This document shows, one piece after another, positions 24,224 to 32,628 of a stretch of 64,000 nt of DNA (the first letter of the stretch is position 1; each line of letters opens with the position of its first letter). Made by a program: the position numbers and the translations under genes. Source of the stretch: an uncultured Propionibacteriaceae bacterium. Lineage in GTDB: Bacteria > Actinomycetota > Actinomycetes > Propionibacteriales > Propionibacteriaceae. The stretch lies in the NCBI GenBank assembly GCA_938046585.1, contig CALIWR010000009.1, positions 1-64,000 on the forward strand, in the 5' to 3' direction. Below the pieces are notes generated by a model that made no database searches, was not told the origin of the DNA, and saw nothing but the letters and a program-made list of their open reading frames with translations.

Positions 24224-25165
24224 ATGCGTCGTCTTGGCAACAGTGATTTGCTCGTCAGCCCGGTCGGGCTGGGGGGCAATAATTTCGGCCGGCCGGGGAC
24301 GGCGACCGCCACGATCGACGGCACCCGCGCGGTGATCGACGCAGCGATCGAACGCGGAGTGGTGTTCATCGACACCGCCGAGTTGTACGGCGAGCCCGCC
24401 GGTACCTCCGAATCCCTGCTGGGGCAGGCGCTGCGGGGGCGCCGTGATCAGGTCGTGATCGCAACCAAGTTCGGCTACCCCGACGGCGGGCCCGAGGGTC
24501 ACCTGCAGTGGGGACCGCGCGGCAGCGCCCGCTACCTGCGTCGAGCCGTGGAGGGCTCCCTGACCAGGCTGGGCACCGACCACATCGACCTGTACCAACT
24601 GCACGCGCCAGACCCCGAGACCCCGATCGGGCAGACCCTGGAGGCGCTATCAGAGCTGGTTACCGAGGGCCTGGTCCGCTACCTGGGGCATTCGAATCTC
24701 TCGCCGCACCAGGTCCGCGAGTCCGATCAGGTAGCGGCCGAGCTTGGCCTGCCCCGATTCGTCTCGGCGCAGAACGAGTATTCCCTGCTGCACCGCGAAC
24801 CGGAGCAGGAGTTGCTGGGCCTGTGCCGGGAACTCGAGCTGGGTTTCTTGCCGTACTTCCCGCTGCGGATGGGACTACTGACCGGCAAGTACGGCCGCGA
24901 CGGCGGCTCGGGCCGGCTGCAGCGCCGCCCCGAGGTGCTGGCTGGTGTCGACTGGGACCAGCTTGAGGCGTACCGGCAGTTCTGTGATGCGGCCGGGGTG
25001 AGCATGACCGAGGCCACCTTCGCCTGGCTGCTGGCTCAGCCGGCGGTGTCCAGCGTGATCGCCGGCGCTACCACGCCGCACCAGGTCCACCAGAACGCCG
25101 ACGCTGGCCAGACCCGGCTCGAACCTGACCAGCTCGACATCATCGGCGAGCTGTTCCGGGCGTGA
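24224..25165 (+). CDS. Aldo/keto reductase
   Basis: A 313-residue (alpha/beta)8 NADPH-dependent oxidoreductase, full length. Catalytic tetrad candidates are Asp and Tyr in FIDTAELYG (residues about 47-55), Lys in VIATKFG, and His in YQLHAPDP. SVIAGATTPHQV near the C-terminus is the usual cofactor-binding motif. It belongs to the Tas/YajO-like group; its carbonyl substrate is unknown. The divergent TetR gene may share its control region. The stop overlaps the sirtuin start. Confidence 0.85.
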   Translation: MRRLGNSDLLVSPVGLGGNNFGRPGTATATIDGTRAVIDAAIERGVVFIDTAELYGEPAGTSESLLGQALRGRRDQVVIATKFGYPDGGPEGHLQWGPRGSARYLRRAVEGSLTRLGTDHIDLYQLHAPDPETPIGQTLEALSELVTEGLVRYLGHSNLSPHQVRESDQVAAELGLPRFVSAQNEYSLLHREPEQELLGLCRELELGFLPYFPLRMGLLTGKYGRDGGSGRLQRRPEVLAGVDWDQLEAYRQFCDAAGVSMTEATFAWLLAQPAVSSVIAGATTPHQVHQNADAGQTRLEPDQLDIIGELFRA

Positions 25166-26040
25166 GAGCCCGGTTGCGGCTGTCGACCGTACGGCCCCTG
25201 CCCGACAGCGTCGCCCCCGGCCACAGCGTGAACGATCTGGCCGATCTGCTATGGGGCCGGCGCTGGACGGCGCTGACCGGGGCCGGCATGTCAACCGACT
25301 CGGGGATCCCGGACTACCGCGGCCCGAACGCGCCGAAAAGCAGCCCGATGATGTACGACGACTTCGTCGCTGATATCCGCAACCGGCGCCGCTACTGGGC
25401 CCGGTCGATGCTCGGCTGGCAGTCGTTTCGGGCGGCTCAGCCCAACCTCGGCCACCGGCTGCTAGCCCGGCTGCCGGGACTCGTCGGGGTGGTGACCCAG
25501 AACGTGGACGGCCTGCACCAGGGCGCCGGCAGCGCCCCGGTGGTCGATCTGCACGGCCGGATCGACCGGGTGGTCTGCCTGGGCTGCGGGCAGCGGTCCT
25601 CCCGGGACGAGCTGCAACGGGTACTGGCCCGGCTTAACCCCGGTGTCGACGGCTATCTTCCGGCCGGGGCCGCCGAGCTGAACTCGGCCCGGCTGCGTCC
25701 TGACGGGGACGCGGTAGTCGACGACTGGGAGTCATTCCAGGTCCCGGACTGCCCATCCTGCGGCGCGATCCTGAAACCGGATGTGGTCTTCTTCGGTGAA
25801 TCGGTCCCGCGCCCGGTAGTCGCCGAGGCGTACGCGCTGGTGGCTGCTGGCGAAATCCTGGTCGTGCTGGGGTCATCGCTGACGGTGATGTCCGGGCTGC
25901 GCTTCGTACGGCACCAGTCCCGCGCCGCCCGCCCGGTGGCGATCGTCAATCGCGGCGCCACCAGGGGCGATGACCTAGCGACGGTCCGCCTGGAGGCCGG
26001 CGTCAGCCAAACCCTCACCGCACTGGCCCGACTGCTGTGA
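25162..26040 (+). CDS. Sirtuin-type NAD-dependent protein deacylase
   Basis: A 292-residue Sir2 protein. NAD-binding motifs are TGAGMSTDSGIPDYRG near residue 38 and TQNVDGLHQGAG; the catalytic His is in DLHGRI. Four zinc Cys lie in CLGCG and CPSCG, and GSSLTVMSG completes the Rossmann part. It should remove acyl groups from lysines using NAD+, for example on acyl-CoA synthetases. It is unlike the defence-type SIR2 at 4951-6831, which lacks the zinc module. The GTG start at 25162 overlaps the reductase stop (GTGA), so the two genes are co-translated. Confidence 0.85.
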   Translation: MRARLRLSTVRPLPDSVAPGHSVNDLADLLWGRRWTALTGAGMSTDSGIPDYRGPNAPKSSPMMYDDFVADIRNRRRYWARSMLGWQSFRAAQPNLGHRLLARLPGLVGVVTQNVDGLHQGAGSAPVVDLHGRIDRVVCLGCGQRSSRDELQRVLARLNPGVDGYLPAGAAELNSARLRPDGDAVVDDWESFQVPDCPSCGAILKPDVVFFGESVPRPVVAEAYALVAAGEILVVLGSSLTVMSGLRFVRHQSRAARPVAIVNRGATRGDDLATVRLEAGVSQTLTALARLL

Positions 26041-26113
26041 ACCTGTCGATTCTTCGGCAGCGGTCAGCCCCTTGCGTCACAGCAAAGGCGTCACGAATCA
26101 GCCACTGGCGAGC

Positions 26114-26356
26114 CTAGTTGGCTGGCTCGTTCATCTTCTCCTTCCGAGCCGCCTTCACGAGGTTCACCAGTGATGAGCCACTCGTGCTCGGAAAGTGCGG
26201 GGTAAAGTTATTGTAACGCTCGTTGAGAAGCGCCCGAAGGTATTGTTGTTCAGATTTTCCTTCGACGACAAAGCAGACCTGTTCTCGTAGGCGTCGAGTC
26301 CCGGGCTTCCGGATGCCGCGGTCTTGATCGGTGGCCCTCGATTTTCGCTTTACCAC
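26114..26356 (-). pseudogene. Truncated RloB-like protein
   Basis: Only 80 residues, beginning with a basic tail and then LREQVCFVVEGKSEQQYLRALLN, the characteristic N-terminus of RloB (TOPRIM-like acidic first motif, VEGKSE). RloB is normally about 200 residues; this frame stops after EKMNEPAN, and the sirtuin gene ends only 73 bp further on, leaving no room for the rest. It starts 13 bp after the RloA-like ATPase gene, so a former two-gene RloA-RloB unit appears cut at its end. A short functional form cannot be excluded. Confidence 0.6.
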
Positions 26357-26369
26357 TGGTGACCTCTGC

Positions 26370-27692
26370 TTAGCGGGGGATACCGCCGATCCGGCCGGAC
26401 ATGTAGTGGCCCAGCAGGTCGGCGTCCTTGCGTACCCCGATCTCGGCGAAATCGGAGACCCTGGTCAGCTCAGATTGTCCATCGATCTTCTCAGTGAGCC
26501 AGATCTCGTCACGGCGTAGCAGGTTGGAGCGCATCAGCTGGATCTCGTGCGTGGTGAAGATCAACTGACGGCGACTCTGCGAGCCGAGCTCGTCGAGAAA
26601 GGCCGCGATCAGGTTCTCGGTCAGTTTCGGGTGCATCGAGTTCTCGAGTTCATCCACCACGAAGACCCGCCGGGAATCCTCCTCACGCAACTGGAACAGG
26701 ATCGGCATCAGGTTCATGAAGCGCCGCGTTCCATCCGACTCCTCGCGCAGCGGCAACGTGAAGATGTGTTCGGTAGAGCCCGGCCCGGTCTCCCGACAAT
26801 GGTCGGCGACCAGGCGACGTGCGACCGGGTCACCGTTGTCGTCCAGCGACAAGACCGCATAGTCATCCCCGTCGCTGCTGAGCAGATACGAACCCCCAGC
26901 GTTACGGAGAAATTCGACGAGACGATCTGTCTCCTTCGCGGGGATCGCAAGAGCGCTGATCCTCATCTCCTCCAGGCGCAGCTGTGAGATACCCGTATCG
27001 GCCTTGGTCAGCCCGGAGTTCATGGCCTCAGCGAAGAGGGCATCCGCCGTAATCCGAGCCGGGAGATGGGCGTACCTGGAATATGGGTAGATCACGGTGA
27101 GCTGCTGCTCGAACCAGTCCCGAGCAGCTGCCACCGGCCCGGCGACGTCGGAGCCGAGGGCATCGAGCAATGTCTGATTTGGCGCGACTACGGTCGCGTG
27201 CGCACGGGCCCGGTCGTTCTTCTCCAGAGGGCCGTAAAGCTGGATCTGGTGCTCGTCGCGCTCGAAAAGGAAGTCCTCGAGATGCCCCTTGACCTGGATC
27301 AGGGTCTCGCGGTGGATCTGTTTGCGGTCGACGGCCAGCTCGTACAAGAAGACCTGGTCTTTTTCTCCACCGTTTGGTCGTGGGACCGGGGCGACGAACT
27401 CGATCATGAAGACCGTGGGCTCGTTCCTGCCTCGCAGCAGGTGCGGTATGACCCGTGGCAGTGAGCTGGGCGACCGGGCCTCGACAACGATGCTCCGCAG
27501 CGCGTCAAGCCCATCGACCAAGGTCGATTTGCCAGCAGCGTTGGCGCCATAGATGGCGGTCACGGGGAGGAGCCGGGACCGGCCGACCCTGGCCAGGCGC
27601 TGACCGTGACGCTGCTCTCGGGTCGCCACCATGGTGAACTCGACCGGCTCGTAGAAAGATTTCCAGTTCTCGATTCGCAGGAACCTCAGCAT
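26370..27692 (-). CDS. RloA-like AAA ATPase (OLD/AbiEii-type defence ATPase)
   Basis: A 440-residue ATPase of the RecF/SMC-like type: N-terminal MLRFLRIENWKSF, Walker A YGANAAGKSTLVD near residue 45, a long insert, Walker B VFVVDELENSMHP and H-loop IFTTHEIQL. This pattern with a neighbouring RloB is known from abortive-infection and restriction-linked loci. The start at 27692 has GGGAGGGA upstream; an open frame further up is unsupported. It should act in a complex with RloB, which here is truncated, so the system may be inactive or reduced. The gene lies at the edge of a small variable region. Confidence 0.7.
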   Translation of the reverse strand: MLRFLRIENWKSFYEPVEFTMVATREQRHGQRLARVGRSRLLPVTAIYGANAAGKSTLVDGLDALRSIVVEARSPSSLPRVIPHLLRGRNEPTVFMIEFVAPVPRPNGGEKDQVFLYELAVDRKQIHRETLIQVKGHLEDFLFERDEHQIQLYGPLEKNDRARAHATVVAPNQTLLDALGSDVAGPVAAARDWFEQQLTVIYPYSRYAHLPARITADALFAEAMNSGLTKADTGISQLRLEEMRISALAIPAKETDRLVEFLRNAGGSYLLSSDGDDYAVLSLDDNGDPVARRLVADHCRETGPGSTEHIFTLPLREESDGTRRFMNLMPILFQLREEDSRRVFVVDELENSMHPKLTENLIAAFLDELGSQSRRQLIFTTHEIQLMRSNLLRRDEIWLTEKIDGQSELTRVSDFAEIGVRKDADLLGHYMSGRIGGIPR

Positions 27693-27844
27693 CGTCCCTC
27701 CCTTATCATCTGTACGGATGATGCAGTCATCCTGCACCAAACGTACAGAATCCGAATGTCGGTGTCGAGCTGAGGCCTGGCATCTCACCAGTGGTCGCGC
27801 TTCTCGATGAGCACTCAGACCAACCTGAGTACCGTGAGGCGGCG

Positions 27845-28020
27845 AGGCACTGCTAGCCTGACCTGGAGCGTGGATTCAGAGAAGTTCAGTGCAAATCTGA
27901 CGCTGTCCCGCAACCGTGACACCACCTGGTGAAGCCGGATCGCTGGTCCCCGCTCGGCGTACATACCCGTCGCGGACTGCGGGTGGCCATTCTCGGTTGT
28001 CGCGGTCCAGGAAGGACCTG
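27845..28020 (+). promoter_or_regulatory. Cobalamin riboswitch
   Basis: The hallmark core GTGCAAATCTGACGCTG, continuing as TCCCGCAACCGTGA (27889-27919), is followed by GGTGAAGCCGGATCGCTGG (27928-27946). These match the conserved B12-box region and the AGCCGGA element of cobalamin riboswitches. The last part (28004-28018) is a hairpin, GGTCC-AGGAA-GGACC, whose loop and arm include the ribosome-binding site of a short ORF at 28023. This is the arrangement of a translational switch: with cobalamin bound, the kissing-loop hairpin would hide the site. The 5' limit is approximate. Confidence 0.75.
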
Positions 28021-28022
28021 CG

Positions 28023-28178
28023 ATGAACCGATCGAGTTCATCAGCCTTCATCGCCTGCGCCCGGCGCGTCGGGGTGGCCGTCTTCTCTCGACGTACGAGA
28101 GAAGCCGCCACCCCCTCAAATGAGAACTGTTATCATCTAGTCGTCGGCGCTGCGCCGCTGATCCGTCACTATTCCTGA
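28023..28178 (+). CDS. 51-codon leader ORF behind the riboswitch
   Basis: The ATG at 28023 has AGGAAGGA seven bases upstream, one of the better ribosome-binding sites in the window, and that site is inside the riboswitch's terminal hairpin. The product (MNRSSSSAFIACARRVGVAV..., ending LIRHYS) resembles nothing I know. The ORF contains a long hairpin at 28071-28114 and a palindrome at 28120-28136, so its translation would disturb the hairpin. It is probably a regulatory leader rather than a functional protein; it could also be a gene remnant. Confidence 0.4.
   Translation: MNRSSSSAFIACARRVGVAVFSRRTREAATPSNENCYHLVVGAAPLIRHYS
28071..28114 (+). terminator. Strong hairpin between riboswitch and importer genes
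   Basis: GGGGTGGC (28071-28078) pairs with 28107-28114 and CTTCTCTCG (28082-28090) with CGAGAGAAG (28096-28104), a near-continuous stem of about 18 bp with a 5-nt loop. No U-tract follows. It is well placed as the expression platform of the riboswitch or leader ORF. Confidence 0.55.
28120..28136. promoter_or_regulatory. Fur-family-like operator over an extended -10
   Basis: ATGAGAACTGTTATCAT is symmetric at seven of eight base pairs around its centre, with the ATGAnAAC-n-GTTnTCAT form seen in Zur/Fur-type sites. TGT-TATCAT inside it (28128-28136) reads as an extended -10 element, so a bound repressor would block a second promoter located after the riboswitch. The metal sensed cannot be decided. 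Confidence 0.5.
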
Positions 28179-28253
28179 CCTGCCGCAGCGCAGCTCGGTT
28201 AGGTCACCTCAGCAACCCACCCCGGCACCGTGAGAGTGCCCGAGAGGAGAACC

Positions 28254-29912
28254 ATGACCCATCACATCGCATCAGTGTGGTCGCGGCGGAGCCTGATCAC
28301 GGGCGCAGCCGGCCTGGCGGCCGGGGCGTCGCTGGGCCTGACGCAGGGCTGCGCGAGCAGCTCCCAGTCCGTCGCCTCAACCCCGCCCCTGCCGCAGCGG
28401 CTGAGCCAGCGCCAGGAGGTGGTGATCGCGATGGACCCCTCGACCCTCAAACCACCCTTCGACCCGGTGCTCGGCTTCGGCGAGACCGGCGTCGCGCTAA
28501 TCCACTCGGCGCTGATGACCGCCAACGAGCGCAACGAGATCGTGAACGACTTGGCCACCGGGTATACGGTCAGCCCAGACGGGTTGACCTGGACCTTCAC
28601 GATCCGCTCGGACGTCACCTTCTCCGACGGCTCGGCGCTCACCGCCGAGGATGTGGCCTTCACTTTCACCAAGGCCAAGGAAGCCGCCAAGGTCTCCCTG
28701 CCCAGCTTCAGCACCGCCGTCGCCACCTCGCCTACGACGGTCGAGCTGCGTCTCGACCAGCCCTCCTCGACTCTGCTCTACACCGCGGCCGTCTTGGGGA
28801 TCGTCCCGAAGGCCGGCTACCGCGACGGATACGGCACTAAACCGGTCGGCTCCGGGCCGTGGAAGCTCACCAGCTACATCCAAGGCCAGCAGCTGATCCT
28901 GGAACGCAACGACTCCTACTACGGCACCAAGGCCGCCTTCGCCAAGGCGACGCTGCTGCTGATGGAACCCGATGCGGCGCTGGCTGCGGCCCAGTCCGGC
29001 AAGGTCGACCTGGCCTGTGTCTACCCGACCCTGTCACAACAGCAGATCCCCGGTTTCAGCCTGGTCTCGCTGCCGACCATCGGCTACCGGTGCCTCTCGC
29101 TGCCCTGCCCGGCCCCCGGCGCGTACGTGGTGGACGGTCAGCAGGTCGGCAATGCTTTCACCAGCGACCCGGTAGTCCGCCGGGCGATGGCGGCCGCGGT
29201 CAACCGCCAACAGATCATCGAGCAGTGCCTGCTCGGCTACGGCGAGGTCGCCTTCGACATCTTCGATGCCTTTGCGTGGGGCATCCGCAAGGACACCGCC
29301 TCCCTCAAAGACGGTGACGTCGAGCGGGCCAAGACCCTGCTAGAGCAGGGCGGCTGGGCGCCCGGCGAGGGCGGGATCCGGGTCAAAAACGGCGCCAAGG
29401 CCACTTTCACCGTCCTCTACCCGCCCAACGACTCCGGACGGCAGGCGATCGCGGAAGCCTTCAAGAAGCAGATGCTCCCGATCGGGATCGATGTCCAGGT
29501 GGACGGCACCGACTTCACCGCGATGTTGGACCGCAACCGCAAGCAGGCGGTGGTGCTCGGCGGCGGCCGGATCACCCCGTACCACGAATACACCATGCTG
29601 TCGCAGACCAAGGCCCGGGCCAAGGGCTGGCTCAATATCGCCTGCCACGCCGACCCCACCGTCGAGACGCACCTCGATCGGGCGCTGGCCGCCGCCGACC
29701 AGGACACGGCCCGTGAGGAATGGCACCGGGCCCTGTGGGACGGCACCTCAGGAGGATCGATCCTGGGTACCGCTCCGTACCTGACCTTCGGCTACATCCG
29801 ACACAACTACTTCGTCCGCGACGGGCTCGACATCGGCACCCAGCGGACCCACCCCCACGACCACTTCCTCCACATCCTCCACAACCTGAACCGCTGGGGA
29901 CTGCGGGGCTGA
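28254..29912 (+). CDS. Nik/Opp-type solute-binding lipoprotein 1
   Basis: A 552-residue SBP_bac_5 family protein, the extracytoplasmic receptor of the ABC importer that follows. The N-terminus has a twin-arginine SRRSLITG motif, an Ala/Gly-rich helix and a lipobox TQGC with Cys at about residue 32, so it is probably exported folded by Tat and then lipidated. The domain then follows the family order (RLSQRQEVVIAMDP..., GSGPWKLTSYIQGQQLILERN). ATG 28254 is preferred to GTG 28230 because GAGGAGA lies 5 nt upstream. A close paralogue is next to it. Nickel, cobalt, zinc, metallophore and peptide are all possible ligands. Confidence 0.85.
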   Translation: MTHHIASVWSRRSLITGAAGLAAGASLGLTQGCASSSQSVASTPPLPQRLSQRQEVVIAMDPSTLKPPFDPVLGFGETGVALIHSALMTANERNEIVNDLATGYTVSPDGLTWTFTIRSDVTFSDGSALTAEDVAFTFTKAKEAAKVSLPSFSTAVATSPTTVELRLDQPSSTLLYTAAVLGIVPKAGYRDGYGTKPVGSGPWKLTSYIQGQQLILERNDSYYGTKAAFAKATLLLMEPDAALAAAQSGKVDLACVYPTLSQQQIPGFSLVSLPTIGYRCLSLPCPAPGAYVVDGQQVGNAFTSDPVVRRAMAAAVNRQQIIEQCLLGYGEVAFDIFDAFAWGIRKDTASLKDGDVERAKTLLEQGGWAPGEGGIRVKNGAKATFTVLYPPNDSGRQAIAEAFKKQMLPIGIDVQVDGTDFTAMLDRNRKQAVVLGGGRITPYHEYTMLSQTKARAKGWLNIACHADPTVETHLDRALAAADQDTAREEWHRALWDGTSGGSILGTAPYLTFGYIRHNYFVRDGLDIGTQRTHPHDHFLHILHNLNRWGLRG

Positions 29913-29950
29913 ACCCCCGTACCACCCCACCTCACCCCGAGAGGCCTGTC

Positions 29951-31612
29951 ATGAGCGCATCCTTTCGTCCGTCGCTGACCCGTCGGCGGCTCCTCGCTGC
30001 GGCCGGGCTGGCCGGCCCGGCCGGGCTGTTATCGGGCTGTTCCGGTAGTAGATCGGCCACCACCGGCCCCAGCGGGAAAGCCGCCCTGCCGGAACGTCTC
30101 AGCAAACGGCAGGACGTGATCATTGCCCTCGACGGCTCGCTGATGCAGGCCCCCTTTGACCCGATCGAGGGCTGGGGACACCGGGGGGTCAACCCCTTCC
30201 ACTCGACGCTGATGGTGGCCAACGAAAAGAATGAGATCGTCAACGATCTCGCCGTCGGCCACACGATCAGCGACGACCGGCTGACCTGGACCTTCACCCT
30301 GCGCGACGACGCCACCTTCACCACCGGCGCCAAGGTCACCGCCCACGACGTGGCCTTCACGTACAACAAGGCCAAGCAGGTCGGCAAGGTTGAGATCCCG
30401 AACTTTGCCGAGGCAGTCGCCACCAGCGACCGGACGGTGCAGTTGCGGCTGTCGGCGCCTTCCTCGTTCCTGCCGTACACGGTCGCCACCGTGGGCATCG
30501 TCGCGAAAGACGGGTACGGGCCGGCAGTCGCGACCAAACCGGTCGGCTCCGGGCCGTGGAAGCTCGCCACCTACATCCAGGGCCAGCAGGTGATCCTGGA
30601 ACGCAACGATTCCTATTACGGCCCGAAGGCGAAGTTCGCCAAGGTCACGATCTTGATGATGGCCGTTGACGCCGGGCTGGCCGCGGCCCAGGCCGGGAAG
30701 GTTGACATCACCTGCGTCTACCCGAACCTGTCACAACAGCAGATCCCCGGCTTCGGCCTGGTTTCGCTGCCGACCTTCGACTACCGCACGATCTCGATGC
30801 CCTGCCAGCAGCCAGGCGCCTGGCAGGTGGAAGGCAACCCGGTCGGCAACGCGGTCACCAGCGACCGGGACCTGCGCCGCGCCTTGGCTACCGCCCTCAA
30901 CCGGCGCCAGATCGTCGACCAGTGCCTGCTCGGCTACGGCGAGGTCGCCTTCGACGCCTTCGACGCCTTTGCGTGGGGCATCAGGAAGGACACCGCCGGC
31001 CTTCAGGATGGTGACGTGGCGAAGGCCACCGAGATGCTCGACCAGGCCGGCTGGCGGCTCGGCCCGGACAAGATCCGCGCCAAAGGTGACCTGAAGGCCT
31101 CCTTCACCCTGCACTACCCGCCCTCGGACGCCGGCCGGCAGGCGATCGCGGAGGGCTTCAAGGAACAGATGCGCCAGATCGGGATCCAGGTCAACCTGGA
31201 CGCGCAAGACTTCACCTCGATGGCGAAGCGGCACCGGGCTAACCCGATCGTGCTGGGCGGCGGCGAGCTGACGCCGTACGCGGTGTACGAGCAGCTGTCG
31301 AGCGCGAATATCCGCAAGAAAGGCTGGTCCAACATCGCCTGCTACGTCAACGAGCGGGTCGAGCAGCACCTGACGGCGGCGCTGGGGTCGCCCGACTCGC
31401 AGACCGCCACCCAGCACTGGCACGACGCACTGTGGGATGGGCAGACCGGCGGCAGCATCCTCGGCGACAGCCCGTACCTGATGTGCTGCTACACGAGGAA
31501 TAACTACCTCGTCCGCGAAGGGCTGAGCCTCGGCGAGCAGCACGTGCACCCGCACGACCACTTCCTGCACGTCATCCACAACCTGCACCGGTGGGACGTG
31601 ACGGGCGCATGA
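29951..31612 (+). CDS. Nik/Opp-type solute-binding lipoprotein 2
   Basis: A 553-residue paralogue of the preceding protein, colinear throughout (for example QVGKVEIPNFAEAVATSDRT against EAAKVSLPSFSTAVATSPTT). It has a TRRRLLAAAG twin-arginine motif and lipobox LSGC at about residue 28. The start at 29951 is placed at this signal; the open frame reaching back into the first gene lacks support. Its stop overlaps the permease start (ATGA). Two receptors for one transporter suggest two ligands or two chelated forms. Confidence 0.85.
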   Translation: MSASFRPSLTRRRLLAAAGLAGPAGLLSGCSGSRSATTGPSGKAALPERLSKRQDVIIALDGSLMQAPFDPIEGWGHRGVNPFHSTLMVANEKNEIVNDLAVGHTISDDRLTWTFTLRDDATFTTGAKVTAHDVAFTYNKAKQVGKVEIPNFAEAVATSDRTVQLRLSAPSSFLPYTVATVGIVAKDGYGPAVATKPVGSGPWKLATYIQGQQVILERNDSYYGPKAKFAKVTILMMAVDAGLAAAQAGKVDITCVYPNLSQQQIPGFGLVSLPTFDYRTISMPCQQPGAWQVEGNPVGNAVTSDRDLRRALATALNRRQIVDQCLLGYGEVAFDAFDAFAWGIRKDTAGLQDGDVAKATEMLDQAGWRLGPDKIRAKGDLKASFTLHYPPSDAGRQAIAEGFKEQMRQIGIQVNLDAQDFTSMAKRHRANPIVLGGGELTPYAVYEQLSSANIRKKGWSNIACYVNERVEQHLTAALGSPDSQTATQHWHDALWDGQTGGSILGDSPYLMCCYTRNNYLVREGLSLGEQHVHPHDHFLHVIHNLHRWDVTGA

Positions 31613-32628
31613 GTGCCACCACGACCTCGACGGTCCGGCCCCGGCCCGGCTCCGGGATCGCGTGGTACGCCGCCGGGCAGCTGCTGAAATGCGCCTCGCT
31701 GATCGCGGCGGTCAGCGTACTCACCTTCGTGCTGGCCAAGATCTCCCCGATCGACCCGGTCCAGGCGTATTTCGGCAGCGAATCGCCGGCCACGCCGCAG
31801 CAGCAGGCTGCGCTGGCGGCCAAATGGGGACTAGACCAGCCGGCCGTGGTCCAATTCGGGCTGTGGGCGAAAAACCTGCTTCGCGGGGACTTGGGGACCT
31901 CGATGATGCTGGAACGCCCGGTACTGGATGTGATCATGGACGGGCTGGCCAATTCGGCGATCCTGATGTTCGCGGCCTGGCTGCTGTCGGGCGTTCTCGG
32001 CGCGACCCTGGGAATTATCGCCGGCAAGAATGAGAATCGCCTCCTGGATCGGCTGATCAGCGGCGTCTGCTACATCTTCGCGGCTGTTCCCACCTTCTGG
32101 TTCGGCATGGTGATGCTGCTGATCTTCGCGGTCTGGCTCGGCTGGTTCCCGATCGGCCTGTCCGTGCCGATCGGGTCCACCATGGAATCAGCCACCCTGG
32201 GGGAGCGGATCTATCATGCGGCCCTGCCGGCGCTCACGTTGAGCCTGATCGGGATCTCCACGATCACGATGCAGACCCGGGCCCGCCTGATCAATGAACG
32301 GCACAGCGATTATGCGCTATTCGCCATCTCGCGTGGCGAAACCCCCTGGCAGTTCGTCTGGCGGCACGGGCTGCGGAATGCGCTGATGCCGTTCGTCACC
32401 CTCCAGTTCGGGTCGATCAGCGAGATCATCGGCGGCTCGGTGCTGGCCGAATCGGTGTTCAGCTATGCCGGGCTGGGCGGGCTGACCTCGGCCGCCGGCG
32501 TCAAGGGCGATTTGCCACTGCTGATCGGGATCACGATCCTGAGCGCGGCCATCGTCTTTATCGGCAATCTGATCGCCAACCTGCTGTACCCGGTCGTCGA
32601 CCCCCGCATCAAGGAGAACTGGGCATGA
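31609..32628 (+). CDS. ABC importer permease 1 (DppB/NikB family)
   Basis: A 339-residue membrane protein with six helices, the first at about residues 20-42. The substrate-binding loop is typical of DppB/NikB (SPIDPVQAYFGSESPATPQQQAALAAKWGLDQP), and an EAA-type cytoplasmic loop lies in YALFAISRGETPWQFVWRHGLRNALMPFVT. The ATG at 31609 overlaps the binding-protein stop, and its own stop overlaps the next permease start. It forms the channel with permease 2. Confidence 0.85.
   Translation: MSATTTSTVRPRPGSGIAWYAAGQLLKCASLIAAVSVLTFVLAKISPIDPVQAYFGSESPATPQQQAALAAKWGLDQPAVVQFGLWAKNLLRGDLGTSMMLERPVLDVIMDGLANSAILMFAAWLLSGVLGATLGIIAGKNENRLLDRLISGVCYIFAAVPTFWFGMVMLLIFAVWLGWFPIGLSVPIGSTMESATLGERIYHAALPALTLSLIGISTITMQTRARLINERHSDYALFAISRGETPWQFVWRHGLRNALMPFVTLQFGSISEIIGGSVLAESVFSYAGLGGLTSAAGVKGDLPLLIGITILSAAIVFIGNLIANLLYPVVDPRIKENWA

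Noticed and set aside
25162..26040. Sirtuin as part of a defence system with the RloA-like gene
   Set aside because: It has the zinc Cys set and is co-translated with an aldo/keto reductase on the opposite strand, so it looks like a metabolic deacylase.
27885..27920. tRNA T-arm-like sequence
   Set aside because: The CAAATC stretch continues into the conserved cobalamin riboswitch core, and no cloverleaf or acceptor stem can be drawn.
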